DNA of 64,000 nucleotides from an uncultured Pseudomonadota bacterium. Its GTDB lineage: Bacteria; Myxococcota_A; UBA796; SXON01. Made by a program: the position numbers and the translations under genes. Of the stretch, positions 32,997 to 41,691 are shown piece by piece (the first letter of the stretch is position 1; every line of letters starts with the position of its first letter). Under the pieces are notes generated by a model that saw only the letters and a program-made list of their open reading frames with translations, ran no database searches and had not been told where the DNA came from. The DNA lies in contig CAIUMM010000077.1 of NCBI GenBank assembly GCA_903900265.1, positions 27,242-91,241 on the forward strand, written 5' to 3'.

Positions 32997-33995
32997 CTAT
33001 CCCGCACCGGGTTGCCAACGCGCCTTCGCGGTCTGTACAAGCCCACAGGGCTGGGCGCCAGCAAGGAGATGCAGACGACCAACATTGGCGATCATCGAAG
33101 CATTGTCCGTGCAACGCGCCTTGGGAGGCAGTACGACGCGGAGGCCTGTGTTCAGTAATCCTGCTCGGATCCCGCTGTTTGCGGCGACGCCCCCGCCCAC
33201 GAGAACGGTATCGATCCCAAAAGCCTGCGACGCGGCGGTCACGCGATCGACGATCACCTCGACCACGGCGCGTTGGAACGCCGCGGCGACGTCCGCCGGT
33301 ATGGGCGCAGCCCCTCGCTCCACTACCGTGCGAACCGCTGTTTTCAGGCCCGAAAAGCTCATATCGTCCACGGGCTGACGAGCGCCGTCCACGACGCGCG
33401 CCAACCGCGGCCGGGGGAGCGCGATGGCCGTCGCGCTGCCCATCCCAGCGAGCTGATCGACGGCGGGCCCTCCCGGGTACCCCAATCCCAGTAGCCGCGC
33501 GACCTTGTCGTAGGCCTCCCCGATCGCGTCGTCGACGGTCTCGGAGATCACGACGTACTGCCCCAAACCGTCCACCCGGTACAGCGTCGTGTGGCCGCCG
33601 CTGACCACCAACGACAAGAAAGGGAACTGCGGCGGGTCCGCTTCCATCAGCCCCGAGAGCAGATGCCCCTCGAGGTGATTGACCGCGATCCATGGCACGC
33701 CCCAGCCGATGGAAGCTCCTTTGGCAAAGCTAAGGCCAACAAGCACTGCGCCCATCAAGCCCGGTCCGGCGGTGACGGCAATGGCGTCCGGGCGCGTCAC
33801 TCCGGCCTTCGCGAGCGCCGCGCGAACGACCGGGACGATCTGCTGGGCGTGCGCACGACTCGCCAACTCCGGCACGACGCCTCCATACACCGAGTGCAGC
33901 GACTGGCTCCAGATCTCATCCGAGCGCACCCCGGAACCATCGACCACCGAAGCGGCGGTCTCATCGCAAGAGGTCTCGATGCCAAGTACGATCAT
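32997..33995 (-). CDS. tsaD: tRNA N6-adenosine threonylcarbamoyltransferase
   Basis: A 332-residue ASKHA-fold enzyme that adds threonylcarbamoyl to A37 of ANN-decoding tRNAs together with TsaB and TsaE. Key motifs: VLGIETSCDETA (4-14), NHLEGH with metal-binding H107 and H111, LSLVVSGGHTTLY, DDAIGEAYDKVARLLGLGYPGGP, FSGLKTAV, and GGGVAANSGIR. Length is typical. It is flanked by the 677-residue protein and the glycoside hydrolase on the same strand. Confidence 0.97.
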   Translation of the reverse strand: MIVLGIETSCDETAASVVDGSGVRSDEIWSQSLHSVYGGVVPELASRAHAQQIVPVVRAALAKAGVTRPDAIAVTAGPGLMGAVLVGLSFAKGASIGWGVPWIAVNHLEGHLLSGLMEADPPQFPFLSLVVSGGHTTLYRVDGLGQYVVISETVDDAIGEAYDKVARLLGLGYPGGPAVDQLAGMGSATAIALPRPRLARVVDGARQPVDDMSFSGLKTAVRTVVERGAAPIPADVAAAFQRAVVEVIVDRVTAASQAFGIDTVLVGGGVAANSGIRAGLLNTGLRVVLPPKARCTDNASMIANVGRLHLLAGAQPCGLVQTAKARWQPGAG

Positions 33996-34016
33996 GATCT
34001 ACACTCCCGTCGAACG

Positions 34017-36050
34017 CTATTCATCGGCTTCCTCGTCTGCGGGCTCGGAGCCCAGCCGCAGCTCGCCCCAACGCGCGATCAACAACGATAGCGCATCCCC
34101 GCGTTTGCGCTTTCGCATCCACGCCGCAGCGCGTCGCAGCGGTGCAAACGGGTCCTCCTTTGCGGAGGTTGTCAACGCAATTGCAGCCTCCACCAAAGCA
34201 AAAACGGACCGTTCCTGTTCCGCGTGGGCATAGAGTTGCTCGCTCAACGGACCCACCGGGGCATCGTTGAGCAACCCAAGGGCGATGCGCAGGGAAAGCG
34301 CGATCGAGACAGGTTCAAAATGCCCGTGAGCGAGGTGCTCCAGCGCTGCGCCGGGCCTCCCCGCACGTAGCGCCGCTCCGGGGAGGAGATCGGTGGCCTC
34401 CACGAAGCTCCCAACTCGGAAGTCACCATCGGCAAATGCCTCTACCAAGGACTCAAGCTCTGCGTCGGCGACCAGCGGCCCCGTGATACAAGCCACTTGT
34501 GTCGCAAGCTCGATGATGGCGCTACGACGGGCGAGATCGACCCCTTCCCGTATGGCTACGGCCTCCCAGGACAAGGCCGTGATGCCTTCGGTATCGCCGG
34601 TGCCGATCAGGGCCTCGATGGCTCTTCCTACGCGTACGAGCCGACGCGCCATACGCACCAGCGCCTCGTCGGCGCCGCGGATCGTGGCAAGCGCATGCTC
34701 GGGGCCGACTCCGCCCTGCAAGGCTGCGACGGCGGCAGCGGCGAGCTCCACCTGAGCCAAGCCCAATGCGTCAAGCAGAGAGTTCAAGCACGCAAACAAC
34801 GGCCCGAGGTGGTGTCGAGCGACGAGCCCCGAGCCCGTCGCCTCTGGCCCGCCCGTGAACGAACAGAGCACGCGGTCGAGCTCGTCTATCTCCTCCGATT
34901 CAGAAACCAATTCCTCGGTGTGCCAGACCCAGGGCTCAACGATTGGAATCGCCCGAAGCGCGCTGGCGGCCTCCAGCGCCTCAACAGCCGCCGGGTGGGG
35001 CTGCAGGTCGAGCATCGGCTCGACAACGCCTTGATCCTCGTACACATCGGCAATGGACTCGAAAATGGACTCGAAAATGCGCACGGCCCCGAGGGTACCG
35101 ACCTCCAAGCGATCGGCGTGCTGCTCGGCGAGCGCACGCGCGTTGACGCACAGCCGAACCTCCAACACGCGCTCCCAGTCCTGCCGGTTCGGCAAAATCT
35201 GCAGCACCGCGTCGAGCCCGTGCAACGCCCGCGCCGTCGCCCCCGAGTACCCCATCGCAGCGGGCGCTACGGCAGCGCCTGCCCCGCACAAGGTCCACGC
35301 CAGCCTGCGCGCTGCAGGGACCTCAGCGTGGTCGGCCAGCAGCCTCAAGCTCGCGCGAGCCCGGCCGAACGCAGAATCCAGCTGTTCGTCCAAAGATTCA
35401 GACTTGAACCTCGCTCGGCACAGCTTGGTGGGATCACGTAGCCCGCGTGCGAGCAGGCCGGAGCGCCACGGCGCCTTTCCAAGTTCGCGCCGAGCTTCAC
35501 CCAGCCACGCGCTATCCGCAGCGACGTCATCGGGATCCGATGCGTCCACGGAACCATCCGGCGCGTCCTCAGGCTCCGCCAAGGAAGGCATAGGACGCCA
35601 TCGGCCCGGCGTGGGTCCAGCCAGCCCAGCGGCGTCGTCTCCGTCGCCTCCAAAAAAGCGTCCCATCGCCCAGGGACTCGCTCCGACGGCTCCGGTCGGA
35701 CCCGAAAAGGAAGGCAGCGAGCCCTGAGCCTCGACCTCCTGCTCGGCCTCTACCTCCAGCTCTTCGTCGCTCTCCTCCCCCTGCTCTTGCTGGGCGCCCT
35801 CCGCGCCCTTCTTCGATCCTGCCGCGGCGGACGCCGTGGTGGAGCCGAGGATCATGTCTTTGACGGCGTCGTTACCGAACTGCGGGGCAAGTTGGGCCGC
35901 GAGCTCGGAGTCTAAGCCCCCCTCCCCCTTCTGAAGCGTGCGCTGCACATCCGGGCGAGACAGCTCCGCGGCGATCTCCGCCTTGCGAGCCGGCGGAGCC
36001 CGCGCGATGATCTCTCGCGGGTCTGGACGCTTCTGGCGGTCGTTCGACAT
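34017..36050 (-). CDS. Large unknown protein with acidic linker
   Basis: A 677-residue protein without signal peptide. Residues 1-60 are a charged helical head (RPDPREIIARAPPARKAEIA), 65-180 a low-complexity Gln/Glu/Ser/Pro/Gly linker, and 190-660 an alpha-helical Ala/Leu/Glu-rich domain of repeat type with no family I recognise. The ATG at 36050 overlaps the TGA of the 157-residue gene as TGATG. The longer ORF to 36338 is antisense of that gene. It forms an apparent cassette with that gene and an SDR. Confidence 0.75.
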   Translation of the reverse strand: MSNDRQKRPDPREIIARAPPARKAEIAAELSRPDVQRTLQKGEGGLDSELAAQLAPQFGNDAVKDMILGSTTASAAAGSKKGAEGAQQEQGEESDEELEVEAEQEVEAQGSLPSFSGPTGAVGASPWAMGRFFGGDGDDAAGLAGPTPGRWRPMPSLAEPEDAPDGSVDASDPDDVAADSAWLGEARRELGKAPWRSGLLARGLRDPTKLCRARFKSESLDEQLDSAFGRARASLRLLADHAEVPAARRLAWTLCGAGAAVAPAAMGYSGATARALHGLDAVLQILPNRQDWERVLEVRLCVNARALAEQHADRLEVGTLGAVRIFESIFESIADVYEDQGVVEPMLDLQPHPAAVEALEAASALRAIPIVEPWVWHTEELVSESEEIDELDRVLCSFTGGPEATGSGLVARHHLGPLFACLNSLLDALGLAQVELAAAAVAALQGGVGPEHALATIRGADEALVRMARRLVRVGRAIEALIGTGDTEGITALSWEAVAIREGVDLARRSAIIELATQVACITGPLVADAELESLVEAFADGDFRVGSFVEATDLLPGAALRAGRPGAALEHLAHGHFEPVSIALSLRIALGLLNDAPVGPLSEQLYAHAEQERSVFALVEAAIALTTSAKEDPFAPLRRAAAWMRKRKRGDALSLLIARWGELRLGSEPADEEADE

Positions 36051-36523
36051 CAGCTTGCGGCGAGGATCAACAAGGGACGAACGCCTAAAGCGTGAATCGA
36101 CCCCAAGGTATAGTAGTCCGACACAGCATGATACAACACCCGATGTCTCATCCGCTCCAGCACGGCGGCACCACCACACCCAGCGGCGAGCGCAGCGGCC
36201 ACATCTTCCATGGTCTCGAGGTGGTCGGGCGCATCCAAGCCTTCGCGGCACCACCGTTCGGGAGCGATACGTCTCAACACAAAGCGAATCGCCTGGTCGT
36301 CGAGATCCGTGCTTGCTGGCAAAGCTAAGCGCCGGCAAAGCAGCAGCATCTCACCGGAAGCCCAGTGGGAAGCGCCTACGCGATCTGCGCGCCGAATCAC
36401 CGCACCGAGCAGAAGCTCGACCTTGTGGGCCTCGTCGAGATCGGCCGCCGCATGCGCGGCGCCGTCTCCGTCCCCCCGCGACAGGGCGTTTCGCACGGCG
36501 ATACCGGCCTGACCGTAGCTCAC
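36050..36523 (-). CDS. Hypothetical protein, second gene of SDR cassette
   Basis: A 157-residue, Ala-, Arg- and His-rich protein, helical by pattern, with no signal peptide or membrane segment. Its ATG overlaps the SDR stop as ATGA and its stop overlaps the next ATG as TGATG, so all three are probably translated together. The helical, repeat-like pattern (VELLLGAVIRRADRVG, MLLLCRRLALPAS) may resemble the large partner downstream. No known domain. Confidence 0.7.
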   Translation of the reverse strand: MSYGQAGIAVRNALSRGDGDGAAHAAADLDEAHKVELLLGAVIRRADRVGASHWASGEMLLLCRRLALPASTDLDDQAIRFVLRRIAPERWCREGLDAPDHLETMEDVAAALAAGCGGAAVLERMRHRVLYHAVSDYYTLGSIHALGVRPLLILAAS

Positions 36524-37224
36524 CAGGGCAGCGCCTCGTCCGTGGCGTGCAGAAATGCAGCCGCGGAATTCGAGAGGTCAACCGACTCGATTCGGTCGAA
36601 GATGCCCGCCGCAGAGGTCGCCGCGGTGATGTCTCCTCGGCCCGCGTTCATCTCGGTCTGTACAAAGCCAGGATGCAGCACCGCGACCGCGATGCCCCGA
36701 GGGGCAAGATCGCGTGCTAATGCAATGAAAGCGATGTTCGCCGCCGCTTTTGACATTCGATACCCGTAGGAGCCTCCCGTTACGCAGTCCCCCAGAGACC
36801 CCCTACGCGACGACACCAGCGCCAGACGCGAGCCCTCGCCGAGCACGGGTAGCAGCGCGGTAGCGACGCGCAGCGGCCCGAGCGCGTTCACCTCGATGTG
36901 CTCGTGGATCCGCCCAAAAGCAGCGTCTCTCCCGACCGATGACGCGGGCGGCTCGACGTGTTCAAGGTGCTCACGCGTCAGGATGCCGGCGTTGACGATG
37001 ACGATGTCCAAGCGCGTGACGCCCAACGCCGCAAGGCGCGCTGGCAGCGCGAGACATGCGGCGTCATCTTGCAAATCGACGCCGGACAACACTGTCGCTG
37101 CGTCGAGCTCTACCGGTGCGCGCACGGTCGCGAAGACCCGGTCGCCAGCCGACAGATAGCGTTGTACCAACGCACGACCGATGCCGCGGCTCGCGCCTAC
37201 TACAAGGACATTTCGCATTCGCAC
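36520..37224 (-). CDS. SDR family oxidoreductase
   Basis: A 234-residue Rossmann protein of the short-chain dehydrogenase family. The NAD(P)-binding VVGASRGIGRALVQRY is at the N-terminus, NAG at IVIVNAGIL, and the catalytic YxxxK at YGYRMSKAAAN with a preceding serine region (LVSSRRGSLGD). It resembles the C-factor/CsgA-like group of small SDRs. It leads the cassette with two unknown proteins and lies 15 bases downstream of dusB. The substrate cannot be told. Confidence 0.85.
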   Translation of the reverse strand: MRMRNVLVVGASRGIGRALVQRYLSAGDRVFATVRAPVELDAATVLSGVDLQDDAACLALPARLAALGVTRLDIVIVNAGILTREHLEHVEPPASSVGRDAAFGRIHEHIEVNALGPLRVATALLPVLGEGSRLALVSSRRGSLGDCVTGGSYGYRMSKAAANIAFIALARDLAPRGIAVAVLHPGFVQTEMNAGRGDITAATSAAGIFDRIESVDLSNSAAAFLHATDEALPW

Positions 37225-37239
37225 TCCATAGCGCGCCCG

Positions 37240-38313
37240 TTACGCGAACGGCGCGGCGTCACCCTCTTCGGCCACCGAGCCGTCCAGTCGGTTTGTGCCC
37301 CCGCGAGCCGTCCACTCCGCGAGGTTGTCGAAGTACATGTTTACCGCTTCGATCGCTGCGTCTACCGACTGAGAGCGCAGGATGGTGGTGCGCAGCTCGC
37401 TGGCGTACGGCAAGCCATGGGTGAAGTAGTTGGAGATCTTCTTCATCCGGCCGAGGGCGCCGCGGTCGCTGCGAAACCACGCTCGGCAGCTCTCATAGTA
37501 GTCCACCAGCACGTGGCGCTTCTCTTCGGCGTCCACCGCGGGGCAGGGCAGCCCGAGCATCTGCGCGCGCACCTGCTTGAACACCCAGGGGTTCTTGATG
37601 GCGCCGCGGCCGATCATCACCCCATCGACGCCTGTGTCCCGAAACATCGCGACGGCGGACGCAAAATCCACGATATCGCCGTTTCCAATCACGGGAATCT
37701 TGATGCGCTGCTTGGTCTCGGCGATCTTGTCCACCGCACGGGTGCCGCTGTAGAGATCCGCGCGGGTGCGCCAGTGAATCGTGATGGCTTCCGCGCCTTC
37801 TTCTTGGCACATCCACGCGATGTCGGGACAGTTTCGCTGGGTGGAGTCAAAGCCGGAGCGCATCTTGACCGTGAGCGGGATGGTGATCGCCGCCCGCACC
37901 GCCCGCACGATCTGTTGGGCCAACACCGGGTCCTTCAGCAACGCCGACCCGCCGGAGTGAGCGCACACCTTTTTGGAAGGACAACCGAAGTTCAGGTCGC
38001 AGATATCCGCGCCGAGATCCTGCACGATCTTCGCAGCTTCCGCCATGGACGTAGGGTCGCGACCGTAGATCTGGATAGCGACCGGATGCTCATCCGGATC
38101 AATCCGCGCCATCTCCTCCATCTTCTCGGCTCCGCGGCGCAGCCCCTCGGAGGCGATGAACTCGGTGACCGTCAACCCCGCGCCGCCGATCTTTCGGATC
38201 AGGCGTCGAAAGGTGAGATCGGTCACGCCCTCCATCGGAGCGAGCACCAGATTGGGCTCGACCCGGATGTTGCGGACCGAGTAGGCGAGCGGAAGACCGG
38301 CGAGAGCGTCCAT
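37240..38313 (-). CDS. tRNA-dihydrouridine synthase (DusB-like)
   Basis: A 357-residue FMN enzyme that reduces uridine in the tRNA D-loop. N-terminal FMN motif LVLAPMEGVTDLTFRRL, catalytic cysteine in NFGCPSKKV (C111), IPLTVKMRSG, TIHWRTRADLYSG, VIGNGDI and VMIGRGAIKNPW are all present. The ATG at 38313 is used because it gives a normal N-terminus; upstream codons cross the direct repeats at 38371-38432. It heads the long minus-strand cluster. Confidence 0.92.
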   Translation of the reverse strand: MDALAGLPLAYSVRNIRVEPNLVLAPMEGVTDLTFRRLIRKIGGAGLTVTEFIASEGLRRGAEKMEEMARIDPDEHPVAIQIYGRDPTSMAEAAKIVQDLGADICDLNFGCPSKKVCAHSGGSALLKDPVLAQQIVRAVRAAITIPLTVKMRSGFDSTQRNCPDIAWMCQEEGAEAITIHWRTRADLYSGTRAVDKIAETKQRIKIPVIGNGDIVDFASAVAMFRDTGVDGVMIGRGAIKNPWVFKQVRAQMLGLPCPAVDAEEKRHVLVDYYESCRAWFRSDRGALGRMKKISNYFTHGLPYASELRTTILRSQSVDAAIEAVNMYFDNLAEWTARGGTNRLDGSVAEEGDAAPFA

Positions 38314-38370
38314 CGCGCCGTTGTGACCGGTATGGAGGCGGGTGTCAAGCGATGAGCGGTCGGCGCACCA

Positions 38371-38432
38371 GGAAAGTGTAATGGGAACAACCTGACCCCT
38401 CCCGGAAAGTGTAATGGGAACAACCTGACCCC
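38371..38432. repeat. Tandem 29-bp direct repeat
   Basis: The 29-base sequence starting GGAAAGTGTAATGGGAAC and ending CCTGACCCC occurs twice, at 38371-38399 and 38404-38432, 33 bases apart, in the gap between dusB and a divergent lipoprotein. On the other strand it starts GGGGTCAGGTTGTTCCC. Its look is that of a dispersed, REP-like repeat; no transposase is adjacent. Confidence 0.9.
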
Positions 38433-38483
38433 ATGCCGGGAGCGGCGCTTTCAGATTACGTCGTGACGCCTTCTGGAGCCAGC

Positions 38484-39626
38484 GTGCGCTTGACCCTACT
38501 TCCCTCCGCTGTGGTTGCTTTGGCAACGATGTCGATCGCGTGTACGCCTCCGGAGGCCGCGTTTGTGTCGAAGTCCGATCTGGACAAGGCCCACACCCTC
38601 GCCGACGTGCGCACGATGTGCGTGGGCTTGAAGATGAAAGATGACGACACGCGCGAGTACGCAGCATCCAAGCTGAAAGACTACAAGGACGATGGCGCCA
38701 AATGCTTGTGCGATCATCTGACCAAGGACGGGACCTGGGACCCGGCGGTCTTCAACGGACTCGCGCGCGCCAAAGACGACGCCCGGGTAGGCTGCGTCGC
38801 GACCGCTTTTGATGACACGAGCATCAAGGACCGCGCCGGGATGGCCACCGCGATGATGAAGATCGAGGCGCCCTCCGTACACGCGCGCCTCGTGCTCGCC
38901 GCCAATAGCGACTCGGACCCCGACGTTCAGGCTGCGGCGCTGCCAGCGCTTCGTGGCACCACCGACCCCAAAGAGCTGGAGATGCTGATCACCGGCCTCA
39001 AGCGCGGCGGAGTCTGGGGTGCGAACGCAGCGTACGACCTGACCGGCGTCGCGCCGGCGACCGACGCGCTCCGCGACATCCTCAAGACCGGCGACGCACA
39101 AACCAAGTCGGCAGCGCTGCTCGCCTACCGCGCTGCGAAGACCGAAGACTGGGGCGAGGTCGCCTGCGCCGCGCTGAATGACGCCGACGCCGCGGTGCGC
39201 CTTGGAGCGCTGACCGCGGTGGCGTCCACGCGCAACACGCAGATCCTCGGCTGCATGCGCGACCACCTGATGGCGCCAGAGCCGGATCCCGGTGTGCGCC
39301 TCGCGTTGTTGCAAACGCTCTCTACCGACGCCGCGCCAGAAGCCGCCACGGCGCTGTGCGACGCGATCCCGTACTGGGTAAAGACGTACATCACCGACAC
39401 CGCCCCGCAGCCCAAATCGGTAGAGGACATCGTCTACTACCAGAACGACCGGGACTTCGAAAACAGCCTCGCCTGCGCCGACAAGGCCTTCAAGGGCAGC
39501 GGCTACACCGTGTGCGGAAAGGCCTACCTCGGCGCCCGCGTCAACGAGTTCGGCGGCAAAGCCCGTTACAAAGACTGCCCCGCCGCTGCGCCTGCAGCAT
39601 CTGGCGACGGCACCGTCCAATTCTGA
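38484..39626 (+). CDS. Predicted HEAT-repeat lipoprotein
   Basis: I take the GTG at 38484, behind CTGGAG, giving 380 residues with signal peptide and lipobox SIAC (Cys20). The mature part has repeats of about 30 residues typical of HEAT/PBS-lyase-like helices, for example SDPDVQAAALPALRGT, AQTKSAALLAYRAAKT, ADAAVRLGALTAVAST. Two Cys pairs may form disulfides. An upstream ATG at 38433 lacks a Shine-Dalgarno sequence and is adjacent to the repeats. Role may be as a scaffold in the periplasm or at the surface. Followed 25 bases later by a DUF6918 gene. Confidence 0.78.
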   Translation: MRLTLLPSAVVALATMSIACTPPEAAFVSKSDLDKAHTLADVRTMCVGLKMKDDDTREYAASKLKDYKDDGAKCLCDHLTKDGTWDPAVFNGLARAKDDARVGCVATAFDDTSIKDRAGMATAMMKIEAPSVHARLVLAANSDSDPDVQAAALPALRGTTDPKELEMLITGLKRGGVWGANAAYDLTGVAPATDALRDILKTGDAQTKSAALLAYRAAKTEDWGEVACAALNDADAAVRLGALTAVASTRNTQILGCMRDHLMAPEPDPGVRLALLQTLSTDAAPEAATALCDAIPYWVKTYITDTAPQPKSVEDIVYYQNDRDFENSLACADKAFKGSGYTVCGKAYLGARVNEFGGKARYKDCPAAAPAASGDGTVQF

Positions 39627-39651
39627 ACCTCAGCCTATCCGGAGTCCCCCC

Positions 39652-40089
39652 ATGCCTACGCTCAAAGAAGTCATCGCCGATCCCCAGAAGCGCAAATTGG
39701 TCGTCGATGACGGCGTGGCGGTGATCGAGTCCGAGGTCGCTGACAAGGGCGGTCTCTCGGGAATGGCGATCAAAGCCGCGTACTCAGCGGTCAAGCGCAT
39801 CAAGCCCGGCTTCATCGGGGGTTCGCTCAACCACCTGCTCGACGACTTTGCCGGCAAGGTCGACCCGTTCTGGGGCGCTGCGGTACAAAAAGGCGGCGAC
39901 GTAAAAGCCAACTTCGTAGCGCAAGGGCCGAAGGTGTGTGACGCGCTATTGTCGATCACCGACGATCGCGCGCGCGGCGCGGCCGGCCCGGTCCGTAAGA
40001 CCTACGACCAGCTTCGCCCCCAAGCGACCAAGCACGTGACCGAAGCCATGCCCAGGCTCGCCGGCTTGCTGCACAAGCACGCGCTCTAA
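39652..40089 (+). CDS. DUF6918 family protein
   Basis: A 145-residue protein that starts MPTLKEVIADPQKR and contains VADKGGLSGMAIKAAYSAVK and PQATKHVTEAMPRLAGL. This agrees with my memory of the DUF6918 family found mainly in Actinobacteria and Myxococcota. It is soluble and helical; function unknown. It has GGAG before the ATG and may be co-transcribed with the HEAT lipoprotein. Confidence 0.75.
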   Translation: MPTLKEVIADPQKRKLVVDDGVAVIESEVADKGGLSGMAIKAAYSAVKRIKPGFIGGSLNHLLDDFAGKVDPFWGAAVQKGGDVKANFVAQGPKVCDALLSITDDRARGAAGPVRKTYDQLRPQATKHVTEAMPRLAGLLHKHAL

Positions 40090-40114
40090 GCGCGCTTCAA
40101 AACGGGCGCTCCCG

Positions 40115-41617
40115 CTATTCGGTCGGCGGGACGCGCACCGCAGCAAAAGCACGGTTGCGGATCCACGTCGCCGGCTGGCCTTCTTCGCCCACGAACGTCA
40201 GGTCGTATTGAACCCCGTCGAACGTCACCAACCAGATGGTCGTGGAATAGGGCTGAAGCACGGGGTCGTAGGGGTATCCAACCGCATCGAGGTCGGGGAA
40301 CGTCGCGCGTAGGCCGTCCCCGTCGCGGGTGATCACCACGGCGCCGACGTTGGACTGCGCCTGATAGCTACCTTCAAAGTCGGCGAGTCGCGCGGTGTCG
40401 ATGTCGGCCGGCTCGACCGCCACAGCAGGACCGACGTCCGCGAGGGTCTCCAAGCCCGCGGCGACCGACGCGCCGAAGTTGTCCCCGTAGCCGTTCGACA
40501 AGATCGCAATGCCCCAATCCTGTTCGGGCAGCACATACCAGCTGCACGTCATCGACAGCGTGTTTCCCCCATGTTCCCACAGCGGCCGCTCGTGGATGCC
40601 ATCGGGCATCGAAAATGACCGATCGATGAAGATACCGTAGCCATACCACTGCTGATCTTCGGCGTAGAGCGTGTTCACTTGCTCTCCCGTGAGCGCGGCC
40701 CGCGAGGCATCCGACAACACATCGGTGTTTCCGTGCATCAGGAAGTCGGCGTACATCATCAGCTGGGAAGGCGTAGACCAGATCATGCCCGCGGGCCGAA
40801 CGGACGCCGGATCCGTCACCTTCTCCATGGGAACCCGCGTCGGGCCGACCAATCCGTTCAACGTGCTCTTGTAGCCATACGAAAGCGCGTAGTCGCCGTC
40901 CTCTTCCACATCGGCCTTTCGCGTGAAGGTGCGATCCATGCCCAAGGGCGCGAGGATGTCTTCGGCGACGATGTCTGGCCAGGCACGCCCCCGAGCGTCC
41001 ACCCGCTCCTCAATCAAGCCGGCAACGCCAAAGTTCGGGTTGGAGTAGTTCCAGAACGCGCCTGGCGTAGACTGCAGGCCGTAGCTGCGCCCGTAGGTCT
41101 GGGACCAATACGTGTACAGCTCCGCGTCCTCGGAGCTCCCAGCCCAGTCCACCGCGTCGGTGAACCCGCCCTGATGGGTCAGCAAGTGCTGCAGGGTGAT
41201 CGCCCCGGGATCGGAGGGCCCCGCCACGCCGTCCTTCAGCACCATCTCGGGGACATAGTCCGCGACGGTGTCATCCAACGCGACGGTCCCGGCGTCGACC
41301 AGCCGCAGCATCGCCGCGGCGGTGTACATCTTGGTGTTCGAGCCGATCTGGAACAACGTGGTGGGCGTGACCGGGACATCGGCTTCGGGATCGGCGGATC
41401 CGAAGCCTTCGGCGTAGATCACCTGACCGTGGTCGAGCACCGCGACGCTCGCCCCGGAAGCGTAGTTGGCCTCGATGTCGGCGAGCACGGCGGCCCGGAG
41501 CGGGTCGAAGCGCGGATCGGGCGCGCTGGTGTCGCCGGTGGACGCGGTATCCGCCGCGGTGTCGTCCGAACTTCCATCATCGGTTCGCACGCAGGCCAGC
41601 AACAAAAGCATGTTCAT
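40115..41617 (-). CDS. Serine beta-lactamase-like lipoprotein
   Basis: A 500-residue protein of the class C/esterase-like beta-lactamase group. It has an ultra-short signal MNMLLLLAC (lipobox Cys9), an Asp/Thr/Ser linker, then the catalytic SxxK in GSNTKM (S93, K96), YSN in WNYSNPN (Y191), and HGG in EHGGNT near 352. Such proteins act as D-aminopeptidases, esterases or transpeptidase-like enzymes outside the cell membrane; true antibiotic resistance is not implied. It is convergent with the DUF6918 gene. A C-terminal beta-barrel (DUF3471-like) is likely. Confidence 0.85.
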   Translation of the reverse strand: MNMLLLLACVRTDDGSSDDTAADTASTGDTSAPDPRFDPLRAAVLADIEANYASGASVAVLDHGQVIYAEGFGSADPEADVPVTPTTLFQIGSNTKMYTAAAMLRLVDAGTVALDDTVADYVPEMVLKDGVAGPSDPGAITLQHLLTHQGGFTDAVDWAGSSEDAELYTYWSQTYGRSYGLQSTPGAFWNYSNPNFGVAGLIEERVDARGRAWPDIVAEDILAPLGMDRTFTRKADVEEDGDYALSYGYKSTLNGLVGPTRVPMEKVTDPASVRPAGMIWSTPSQLMMYADFLMHGNTDVLSDASRAALTGEQVNTLYAEDQQWYGYGIFIDRSFSMPDGIHERPLWEHGGNTLSMTCSWYVLPEQDWGIAILSNGYGDNFGASVAAGLETLADVGPAVAVEPADIDTARLADFEGSYQAQSNVGAVVITRDGDGLRATFPDLDAVGYPYDPVLQPYSTTIWLVTFDGVQYDLTFVGEEGQPATWIRNRAFAAVRVPPTE

Positions 41618-41691
41618 TACAGAACGCTAACCGTCATTGGGCTTGACCGGGGGCCCGGGCCCGGTGACGTTGGCTTTCCCCCGAGGCCCTC

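Noticed and set aside
34017..36050. Possible link of the 677-residue protein to contractile injection systems
   Set aside because: The charged head with a Gly-rich linker vaguely recalls such effectors, but the DUF4157-type motif and any structural genes are missing.
36051..36338. 96-codon N-terminal extension of the 677-residue protein
   Set aside because: It lies in another frame of the 157-residue gene and reads as Arg/Cys-rich nonsense; the TGATG overlap at 36050 is more convincing.
41618..41691. Glycine riboswitch upstream of gcvT
   Set aside because: The gap is only 74 bases and has no tandem aptamer-like structure, just a GC-rich palindrome around GGGCCCGGGCCC.
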